DNA from: Planctomycetota bacterium
GTDB taxonomy: Bacteria; Planctomycetota; JAJSAM01; JAJVHW01
Assembly: GCA_024280885.1 (NCBI GenBank)
Contig: JAJRPF010000005.1
Coordinates: 31,752-95,751 of the forward strand
DNA length: 64,000 nucleotides
Direction of reading: 5' to 3'
The notes beneath the pieces are model-generated. The model searched no databases, had not been told where the DNA came from, and saw nothing but the letters and a program-made list of their open reading frames with translations. The translations under genes were made by a program, and so were the position numbers. Positions 35,179-42,245 of this stretch are shown here, piece after piece (the first letter of the stretch is position 1; each line of letters begins with the position of its first letter).

Positions 35179-36107
35179 TGAGTGACACACGTGACGTGGC
35201 CGGTGACGTGGCTGTGCGCGCGAGCGGATTGAAGAAGCGGATGGGGAAGACCGACGCGGTTATGGACGTCTCGCTCGACGTGCCGTTCGGGTCCGTGTTC
35301 GGGCTGATCGGACGTAACGGCGCGGGGAAGACGACGACCATCCGGATGCTGCTCGGGCTCTTGCGTCCGGATGCCGGTTCGTCGCAGGTGCTCGGTGAGG
35401 ACTCGCTCTCGTTGTCGAAGGCCGCGCGGTTGCGGATCGGCTATCTCTCGGAAGAGTCGTTCCCGTATGACGACCTCTCGTTGCCGCGCACGTTGGAGTT
35501 CGTCAGTGCGTTCTTCCCCACGTGGGATTGGGATCTCTCCGAACGGCTGATGGAGCGTTTCGCGGTCCCGAACGACACGCCACTCGACGCGCTCTCGGCG
35601 GGGGAGCGGCGGAAAGCGGAACTCGTGCTCGTCCTTGCGCAGAACCCGGACCTCCTGATCCTGGACGATCCGGCGGCGGGTCTCGACACGCTGGTGCGGC
35701 GCGACTTCCTGTGGGCGGCGCTCAGTGTGGCGCGCGACGAGGGGAAGGCGGTGCTCTTCACGTCGCATGTGCTGACGGATGTCGAGCGCGTGGCGGACAC
35801 GGTGGCCTTCCTGGAGAAGGGGCGTGTGCGGTTGATCTCGCCGCTCGACAACCTGAAGGCGCGGATGAAGCGGCTAGTCTTCATTGGGCATGCGCGCAAC
35901 GGCGCGCGGCTGCTCGTGCCGGGCGAGATCACGCGGCGAAGAGAACGCGCGGATCTGCTCGTCGTGACGGAGCACTTCGACGAGCGAGAGACGGAGGCGC
36001 TGCGGGCGTCGTGGGGCGATGTGATCGTCGAGGATCTCAACCTGGAGGAGATTTTCATCGAGGTGCTGGGGCGCGGGCCGGAGACCGACGACGAGGCGCA
36101 GACGTGA
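35178..36107 (+). CDS. ABC transporter ATP-binding protein
   Basis: The 309-residue ATPase has Walker A GRNGAGKT (45-52), a Q-loop-region YLSEES, signature LSAGE (139-143), Walker B LLILDD (159-164), and switch His in FTSHVLTDVE. The residue after the Walker B aspartate is Asp164 and not the usual catalytic Glu, giving DDPAAGLD. This occurs in a subset of YtrB/EcsA-like ATPases and may lower or change hydrolysis. A C-terminal extension of about 75 residues follows. I prefer the ATG at 35178, with GGGGGAG upstream, over the GTG at 35175. It works with the permease encoded next, with a GTGA overlap. Confidence 0.92.
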   Translation: MSDTRDVAGDVAVRASGLKKRMGKTDAVMDVSLDVPFGSVFGLIGRNGAGKTTTIRMLLGLLRPDAGSSQVLGEDSLSLSKAARLRIGYLSEESFPYDDLSLPRTLEFVSAFFPTWDWDLSERLMERFAVPNDTPLDALSAGERRKAELVLVLAQNPDLLILDDPAAGLDTLVRRDFLWAALSVARDEGKAVLFTSHVLTDVERVADTVAFLEKGRVRLISPLDNLKARMKRLVFIGHARNGARLLVPGEITRRRERADLLVVTEHFDERETEALRASWGDVIVEDLNLEEIFIEVLGRGPETDDEAQT

Positions 36108-37690
36108 GCCTGCTCGTCGATGCCGTCGCCTCCGCGCGCATTCTGTCGCGCTACCAGTCGTTGCGGATCGCGCAGCAGCGTGCGGGCGGCGACTACTGGG
36201 AGGGTCTGCAGCACGCGCTCTTGCGTTGCGGCATCCCAGCTCTGGCGCCCGCCATCGCCATGATCGGCCTTGCGTTCTCGACAAGAGAACTGCACATCGC
36301 CCTGACGGTCGTGCTCGGCGTGATGCTCTTGATGGTCTACGGCGGTGCCCGGTCGCGCATGAGCGCCTTCGATCTGTTGCGTCATCCGAGTCGCGGTGGT
36401 CTCGTCCTTGGTGCGACGCTGCATGCGGTCCCGTGGCTCGTGTGGTGCGGAGCGTGTTCAGCACTGGCGATCGCGTTGAGCGCGCCCGGAGCGCACACGA
36501 ACGCTGCTGGAGTGATGGTTCTCGTCGCGGCGTTTCTGCTGCCGACCGTCGCGGCTCTTCGGGGGGCCTCTCGGCGCGTGCTCGAACGCTCTGGCGCGCG
36601 CGAGTTGGGGGTTCTACTGCCTGTGCTGGCATTCTTGGTGACGAGGTTTGCCACGGAGCATTGGCTGCCCGGCTACTCGTGGTGGGTGGTTGTCGCGTTC
36701 GTGGCCTTCTTGGGATTCGGCGCGATCGGATCCGGTGTCGTCGCTCCGATGCGCGAGCTTGCGTTCACCGCGGTCGTCTTCGTCTGTCTTGCATTCCCGG
36801 TCTCCGAGGCGGCGAGCAGCGCGCTTGTCGCCGGAGACGCCCGCGCGATGACGGTGGCGTCCGTCGTCCTGATTCTGAGTGTGGCGCTGATCGTCTCGGA
36901 ACTCTTCGTGCAGGTGCGTCACGTCGATCGGATGGAAGTCGTTCGGTCGCGCGCGGCCGACGGCGACGCACCGCCATCGAGCTACGGACCGGTCGTGTTC
37001 CGGAAGGCGCGAGCCGGGGGCGGCATCGCTGCGGCGCGCATGCGCTACTACGTGGATCTGCACCTGCCGGATCCGACGAAGAAGCTGAGCTGGTGGAAGC
37101 GAGCGAGTGCGTGGACGGGGCCGGCAATCATGTTCCCTCTCATCTTCCTGCGCGGCCCGGTGCTGGCCGTGCTGGCCGTCACGCTCTCGGGGAGCGAAAC
37201 GGGTGGAGTCGTGGTGATCAGCGCGTTGCTCGCCGCGTTCTGGGCGTCTCGCGCCACGTCGGTCGATATCGTCAGCTTCGAGGAGCGGCTCTGGCTGCTC
37301 GGCGTGGACTATCGCGACCAGGCCCTGCACGGATTGCGTTGCCTGTTCCTGGTGGGATTGCTCCCGACGTTGCTGGCCGCCGTCGTGACGCTACTCGTGC
37401 TCTCGCCATTCGACGCGGCGCGGCAGGCAACCGTGCTGCTCATCGTGTCCGCGTTCCTACTGCGCGCGGGCCTCGTCGGCCTGTGGCCGTTCCGCGAGGA
37501 GCACAGGGTCCGGCCAGCGCTCCTACTCACGACGCTCGCGATCGCCACGTTGGCGCTCGGGCCGGTGTGGTCCGGCGACGAACTCGCCTATGCGATCTAC
37601 ACCTGCGCCGGCCTCGGCACAATCGGCCTGGCCCTCCGCCTCCGACGACTGCGTAAGTCAATCAAGAAGGCCCCCCTCCGCGTCGCATAA
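36104..37690 (+). CDS. ABC transporter permease-like membrane protein
   Basis: The 528-residue protein has about 12 hydrophobic segments split by a soluble loop near residues 270-320 (after LFVQVRHVDRMEVVRSRAAD). It starts at a GTG overlapping the ATPase stop and is the only membrane partner in the operon. That fits a YtrA/YtrB-like export or efflux system with a single large permease polypeptide. The substrate is unknown. The stop codon lies 5 bp before repeat R3, which may terminate the transcript. Confidence 0.75.
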   Translation: MSLLVDAVASARILSRYQSLRIAQQRAGGDYWEGLQHALLRCGIPALAPAIAMIGLAFSTRELHIALTVVLGVMLLMVYGGARSRMSAFDLLRHPSRGGLVLGATLHAVPWLVWCGACSALAIALSAPGAHTNAAGVMVLVAAFLLPTVAALRGASRRVLERSGARELGVLLPVLAFLVTRFATEHWLPGYSWWVVVAFVAFLGFGAIGSGVVAPMRELAFTAVVFVCLAFPVSEAASSALVAGDARAMTVASVVLILSVALIVSELFVQVRHVDRMEVVRSRAADGDAPPSSYGPVVFRKARAGGGIAAARMRYYVDLHLPDPTKKLSWWKRASAWTGPAIMFPLIFLRGPVLAVLAVTLSGSETGGVVVISALLAAFWASRATSVDIVSFEERLWLLGVDYRDQALHGLRCLFLVGLLPTLLAAVVTLLVLSPFDAARQATVLLIVSAFLLRAGLVGLWPFREEHRVRPALLLTTLAIATLALGPVWSGDELAYAIYTCAGLGTIGLALRLRRLRKSIKKAPLRVA

Positions 37691-37695
37691 CCACA

Positions 37696-37891
37696 CAGAC
37701 CGGGTCGGCCTTGGGGCCCTATAGCCTCAACCGCAGCCGCAGTCTTCCCGACTCTGCCGCGTCGGGCCCACGATCGGCGGGCTGGTGTCGAGACTGTGCA
37801 TCCGGAGATCTGCCGAGAGCCGAGTTGCCGAAGAGAGCGCCGGAATCGGGACACAGTTGAGGCTATAAGGCCCCAAGGCCGACCCGGTCTG
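37696..37891 (+). repeat. R3 inverted-repeat element, left copy
   Basis: This 196-bp element has 36-bp terminal inverted repeats (37696-37731 and 37856-37891) that match at 35 of 36 positions. The arms begin CAGACCGGGTCGGCCTTGGG. The 124-bp centre holds no plausible gene. It begins 5 bp after the ABC permease stop and ends 97 bp before the sigma factor start. A near-identical right arm recurs at 41748-41782. It could be a miniature inverted-repeat element or a large terminator-like hairpin. No T-tract follows. Confidence 0.9.
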
Positions 37892-37988
37892 GTCTGAATC
37901 GTTTGGGAATGCGTCTAAGAAGGGCCTGGGTGGTTCGTCTTGGGGTTGAAGAGTCGCCGGAGGTTGGCGACGCGGGCCGGGAGGCCGA

Positions 37989-38555
37989 ATGACCGAGCAG
38001 CGGGAGATGGACGACGCGCGCTCCGCGAAGGCGGAGTGGATCGGAAGCGCCCTCGATGCGCACGAGGGGGCTCTGATTGCGTATGCCCATCGCATGCTCG
38101 GTGACGGCGAGAAGGCCCGCGACGTCGTGCAGGACGCGTTCCTGCGCCTCTGCCGGCAGGAGCCCGCGAATGTGGGCGATGTCCGCCGGTGGCTCTTCAC
38201 GGTGTGCCGCAACAGGGCATTTGACGAACTGAGGAGGCGCAAGCACGTGGAAACCACAGTGGAAGCCAAGGTCATGAACGGAAAGGCGGATCACGGTCCC
38301 TCGCCCGATGTCGTTGTCGAGAGACGCGACGCGGCGCAGACGGCCATCGATGCGCTCAGCAATCTGCCCGCGAAGGAACGCGAGGTCATCCACCTCAAGT
38401 TTCGGGAGGGCATGAGCTACCGCGAGATCTCCGCCGTGACCGGGCATTCGCTCTCCCACGTCGGCGTCCTCATCCACACAGGTATGAAGCGGCTGCGCAG
38501 CCGCCTGGCACCCGCTTTCGGTGTCCAGGTGGCGAGCCGAGGAGTGGTCCGATGA
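37989..38555 (+). CDS. ECF-type RNA polymerase sigma factor
   Basis: The 188-residue protein has sigma region 2 (ALIAYAHRMLGDGEKARDVV and QDAFLRLCRQ), with the core-binding and -10-recognising WLFTVCRNRAFDELRRRK. A linker and region 4 follow (LPAKEREVIHLKFREGMSYR, EISAVTGHSLSHVGVLIHTG). GGGAGG precedes the ATG at 37989 by about 4 bases. The stop overlaps the start of the next gene (ATGA), whose N-terminus resembles an anti-sigma domain. Sigma activity is therefore probably controlled by that membrane partner. Confidence 0.92.
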   Translation: MTEQREMDDARSAKAEWIGSALDAHEGALIAYAHRMLGDGEKARDVVQDAFLRLCRQEPANVGDVRRWLFTVCRNRAFDELRRRKHVETTVEAKVMNGKADHGPSPDVVVERRDAAQTAIDALSNLPAKEREVIHLKFREGMSYREISAVTGHSLSHVGVLIHTGMKRLRSRLAPAFGVQVASRGVVR

Positions 38556-41449
38556 AGCCCCACGACGACAGAATCGACAACCAGAACGAGAACGAGAACC
38601 AGCAGGGTGACAGCGAGATGGGCGTCACGAACGCGGCGCGTCTGACCGCGTATGCACTTGGCGAGATGGATGGCTCCGATTGCGCGTCCGAGCGCGCCGA
38701 GATCGAGGCGCTGATTGCTACTGACGACGCCGCTCGGGCCGTGGTCGAGGAGGTACGGGCGACGGCAGAGTTGCTCACGACCGGGTTTGCGAGCGAGTCT
38801 CCCGAGCTTCTCGAGCCAGTGGTTCGCGCGGAGGTCGTGCTCGTTGCGTCGGCAGCGTCCGCAACCGACGAAGCGCCCGCGCCTGCCGGGCGGATGCGGA
38901 GTCTGTGGCCGTTGGTGGGGGTGGCCGCGAGCATCGCGGGCGTCGTCTCGCTCGGCATGCACGCGGAGTCCGGCCCGGGGGCCAGCCCGCGAGGGGGCGC
39001 GCCGGAGTGGGCGCGTGCGACTCCGGGGGAGCATCCAGATCTGAGTGCCCAGCGCGATGCCCGGGAACGCGGTCGTGACGCCGAGATCTCGGCGGCATCT
39101 GCTGCCGAGGTGGCGAAGGCCGGCGCCGAGGGCAAGCGGTTGGTCTTGCGGCGATCGAACCAAGCTCTGGCAGAGCGCTCTCGCAAGCTCGAGGACTCGC
39201 GCCGCCAACTGGACGGGCGTAAGTCGAAGACGCGCCGGTTCGCGGAGGGCGCCGACAAATTCAGTGCGACCGCCAGCGGTGGGAAGATGGAGGTCATTGC
39301 GGCGCACGGAGCGGCCGCCGCGGTTCCCGTTCCTGGCGGCTCAAGCGCTCAAGGACCTCGTTCCAAGGGCGACAGCTCTGGCGTGTACGTTTTCGGCGCC
39401 GGTGGAGGAGCAGGCGGTGGCCACCTCTCCGTCGGTGCGATCGACGGTGCGGATGGAGGTCGTGCGTCCCCGGGCCCAGGCGCGGGATCGGGTGTTCGCC
39501 GCGTCGTTGATGGCCGGACGCGCGAGGCCGGTGGTCGCGGTGGTGCTGTGGACGGAGCGAGTGCACCGGTGCGCGAATTCGTCGGCCCGGTCGGCGGCGG
39601 GTATCGAGGGCCGCAGGGGGAAGTGCCACCGTCCAAGCCCGGCGCAGATACGGGGGCCGAACCAGCTTGGAGTTTCGGCGCACCAATCGTGACGCGCACA
39701 GCGATCGGCGTTCGTGACATCGAGAGCGACAGGAGCACGCTCCTCGTTGCTGGCAAGCCAATCGATACCATCGAGCTCACGGCGGAGACGCTCGATCGGA
39801 TCAGAGTGGACCTCAAGAACGCGAACCCGCAGCACGTTGTGCGCTTCTTCTCGCGTGTCGATCAGACGTGGCGTGGGTTCCAGCGGCAGGGCAACGCCGA
39901 GTTGGCCGCGCGCTACAAACTGGTGGCCGAGCAAGCCGCGAGCGTACTCATTGAGTTGGAAGGCCGCGACGGCGAGTTCGAACGGGGCCAGCGGCTCCGC
40001 GACCGGCTCGGGCTGCGCTACGGCGTGCCCGGCACCGAGGAGTACACGCACCCCGGCGAGTCCACGTTCAACGACCCGGCCGACGATCCGCTCTCGACGT
40101 TCGCGGTTGATGTGGACACAGCGTCCTACGCCAACATGCGCCGCTTCCTCTCGAACGGTCAGATGCCTCCGGTGGCGTCCGTCCGCGTCGAGGAGATGGT
40201 CAATTACTTCTCATACAAGGACGCCGCGCCCTCGGGCGAGCACCCGATCGCGGCGTCGATCGAGACGGCTTCCTGCCCGTGGAATACGGACAACCGACTC
40301 GTGCGCATCGGGATCAAGGCGAAGACGATCACGGGGCCGCGCCCCGCGTCGAACCTCGTCTTCTTGATCGACGTGTCGGGGTCGATGCGACCCGCCGACA
40401 AGCTTCCCCTTCTGCAGCGCGCGATGGGCATGCTCGTCGACCAGATGGACGAGGGCGATCGCGTCGCGATCATCACCTACGCCAGCGACGCCAGTGTGGG
40501 CCTCCAGTCCACCGACGGTGCGAACAAGGACGCGATCAAGGCGGCGATCAACGGACTCGTCGCACGCGGTTCGACCAACGGTGGCGCCGGTATCCAGGAC
40601 GCCTACGCGATGGCGCAGAAGCACTTCATCAAGGGTGGCGTCAATCGCGTCATTTTGGCATCCGACGGCGACTTCAACGCGGGCGTCACAGATCGCGACG
40701 CGCTCACGAAGATCATCGCGGAGAAGGCCAAGACGGGCGTCTTCCTGTCGATCCTCGGCGTCGGTACCGGGAACTTGAAGGACGCTACGCTCGAGGCGCT
40801 GGCCGATCGCGGGAACGGCAACTACCACTATCTCGATGGCGTGCGCGAGGGTCGGAAGGTGCTCGTCGAGGACCTCATGGGGACGGTGGTCACGGTCGCC
40901 AAGGACGTGAAGCTGCAGATCGAGTTCAATCCCGTGAAGGTCGGCGCGTATCGGCTGATCGGTTACGAGAACCGCGCACTCGCGGCAGCGGACTTCAACG
41001 ACGACACGAAGGACGCGGGCGAGATGGGTGCAGGGCACACCGTCACGGCGCTCTATGAGATCGTCCCGAATGGCGGGAGTTTGACGAAGGGCGTCGATCC
41101 GCTGCGGTACCAGAGGGCGCCGGTGCGCGAGGCAACGGACGATGCGCACTCTGACGAGTTGCTCACGTTGAAGGTGCGCTACAAGCAGCCCGACGGCGAG
41201 ACGAGTGTCGCGTTCGAACTGAGCGCGAAGGACTCGGATGCAGCGTTTGACACCGCGTCGGAGGACCTTCGCTGGTCGTCGGCCGTCGCGACGTTCGGGA
41301 TGCTGCTCCGCGGCAGTCCCGCCGCAGCGGGGTCGAGTTTCGACGCCGTGCTCGAATTGGCGGGCAGTGCGATCGGCGAGGACAAGGGCGGTCGGCGCAG
41401 CGAATTCCTGGACCTGGTACTGAAGGCGAAGAAGCTCACCGGACGGTGA
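38552..41449 (+). CDS. VWA-domain protein (YfbK-type) with anti-sigma-like N-terminus
   Basis: The 965-residue protein is coupled to the ECF sigma gene. The N-terminal part (about 20-80, ARLTAYALGEMDGSD) resembles the leader of planctomycete anti-sigma/YfbK proteins. One transmembrane helix follows (about 113-132, LWPLVGVAASIAGVVSLGM). Then come a coiled coil (about 180-235) and a Gly-rich segment (about 250-370). A YfbK-type region precedes the VWA domain (FAVDVDTASYANMRRFL, MVNYF), then the VWA domain with MIDAS motif DVSGSMRP (about 608-615) and a C-terminal DUF3520-like domain. YfbK proteins are surface or periplasmic. The gene pair suggests that an extracellular interaction is signalled to the sigma factor. 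Confidence 0.87.
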   Translation: MKPHDDRIDNQNENENQQGDSEMGVTNAARLTAYALGEMDGSDCASERAEIEALIATDDAARAVVEEVRATAELLTTGFASESPELLEPVVRAEVVLVASAASATDEAPAPAGRMRSLWPLVGVAASIAGVVSLGMHAESGPGASPRGGAPEWARATPGEHPDLSAQRDARERGRDAEISAASAAEVAKAGAEGKRLVLRRSNQALAERSRKLEDSRRQLDGRKSKTRRFAEGADKFSATASGGKMEVIAAHGAAAAVPVPGGSSAQGPRSKGDSSGVYVFGAGGGAGGGHLSVGAIDGADGGRASPGPGAGSGVRRVVDGRTREAGGRGGAVDGASAPVREFVGPVGGGYRGPQGEVPPSKPGADTGAEPAWSFGAPIVTRTAIGVRDIESDRSTLLVAGKPIDTIELTAETLDRIRVDLKNANPQHVVRFFSRVDQTWRGFQRQGNAELAARYKLVAEQAASVLIELEGRDGEFERGQRLRDRLGLRYGVPGTEEYTHPGESTFNDPADDPLSTFAVDVDTASYANMRRFLSNGQMPPVASVRVEEMVNYFSYKDAAPSGEHPIAASIETASCPWNTDNRLVRIGIKAKTITGPRPASNLVFLIDVSGSMRPADKLPLLQRAMGMLVDQMDEGDRVAIITYASDASVGLQSTDGANKDAIKAAINGLVARGSTNGGAGIQDAYAMAQKHFIKGGVNRVILASDGDFNAGVTDRDALTKIIAEKAKTGVFLSILGVGTGNLKDATLEALADRGNGNYHYLDGVREGRKVLVEDLMGTVVTVAKDVKLQIEFNPVKVGAYRLIGYENRALAAADFNDDTKDAGEMGAGHTVTALYEIVPNGGSLTKGVDPLRYQRAPVREATDDAHSDELLTLKVRYKQPDGETSVAFELSAKDSDAAFDTASEDLRWSSAVATFGMLLRGSPAAAGSSFDAVLELAGSAIGEDKGGRRSEFLDLVLKAKKLTGR

Positions 41450-41559
41450 GTGACGCGGAGTCGTTTCGCGGACGCCGACGGGTGCACAGGCATTCGTCGG
41501 CGTTCTGATTCCGGAGGAGGGGGATTTCGGGCTGACTTCGGATCGATCGCGACGCCGGA

Positions 41560-41782
41560 CAGACCGGGTCTCCTTTCGCGCCTGTTCACTGACGATTCAG
41601 TCCTTGCTCGCATGGCGTTGCTGCCCACTCGCCAGGTCGAAAAGGCGCGAAAGCAGACCCGGTCTGGGCCCTCGATCGTCTGGGCCCTCGATCGTCTGGG
41701 TCCTCGGCTCGTTTGGGCCATTGGCTTGCCGCTATCCGGCCACCATTTTGAGGCTACAAGGCCCCAAGGCCGACCCGGTCTG
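41560..41782 (+). repeat. R3 inverted-repeat element, right composite copy
   Basis: This 223-bp region lies in the 342-bp gap between the convergent VWA and thioesterase genes. The outer 11 bp CAGACCGGGTC (41560-41570) pair with the far end GACCCGGTCTG (41772-41782). Positions 41748-41782 match the right arm of the left R3 copy at 33 of 35 positions. An inner hairpin is also present: 41560-41583 pairs with 41643-41666 at 23 of 24 positions. Its end is 9 bp from the thioesterase stop codon, so it could terminate both convergent transcripts. Confidence 0.8.
41664..41706 (+). repeat. 16-bp tandem repeat inside R3
   Basis: Two perfect copies of CTGGGCCCTCGATCGT (41664-41679, 41680-41695) and a third partial, slightly changed copy (to 41706) lie in the centre of the right R3 element. 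They begin in the last bases of the inner hairpin arm, so the duplication probably arose by slippage there. Confidence 0.85.
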
Positions 41783-41791
41783 GGCTCTTGC

Positions 41792-42232
41792 CTACTTTGC
41801 GAGGCGGTTGCGCAGGGCTTCTGGCATCGGGGTTGATGTTCCGTCCGGGGCGACGCAGACCATCGTGACCGTTGCTTCGATTGCCGAGTCGCTGCCGCCG
41901 ACGGGGACGAGACGGTGTTCCCACGTGAATGACGTGCGGCCGAAGCGGATGATCTTGCTCGTCATCGCGAAGCGGTCACAGATCCGCACTTGGGCGCGAT
42001 AGGTGACGTCCTGGCGCAGCACCATCACGTGCACGTCGTAGTCGGCCGGGACCGAGAGGTAGGACATGCCGCGCTCGTGGAAGTAGACGAGACGGCCGTG
42101 TTCGAACCACTGGACCGCGACGGCCTGGTTCATGTGGCCGTATGAGTCCATCTCGTAGGATCGCGCCTCGACCTCGATCGTCGACGTGGGCGAGTCTGTG
42201 TCCATTGCGTCCATTGCGTCCGTCGTATCCAT
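41792..42232 (-). CDS. Hotdog-fold acyl-CoA thioesterase (4HBT family)
   Basis: The 146-residue protein is of typical single-hotdog length. It shows the 4HBT signature SYEMDSYGHMNQAVAVQWFE, with the Asp/His-Asn region that in this family positions the catalytic residue, followed by FHERGMSYL. It would hydrolyse an acyl-CoA. The substrate is not deducible. The N-terminus contains three in-frame ATG-GAC repeats (MDTTDAMDAMDTD), so the exact start is uncertain; the shortest form starts at 42202. It follows the formate dehydrogenase gene by 13 bp and is likely the last gene of that operon. Confidence 0.85.
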   Translation of the reverse strand: MDTTDAMDAMDTDSPTSTIEVEARSYEMDSYGHMNQAVAVQWFEHGRLVYFHERGMSYLSVPADYDVHVMVLRQDVTYRAQVRICDRFAMTSKIIRFGRTSFTWEHRLVPVGGSDSAIEATVTMVCVAPDGTSTPMPEALRNRLAK

Positions 42233-42245
42233 CGCAGGACGGCGC

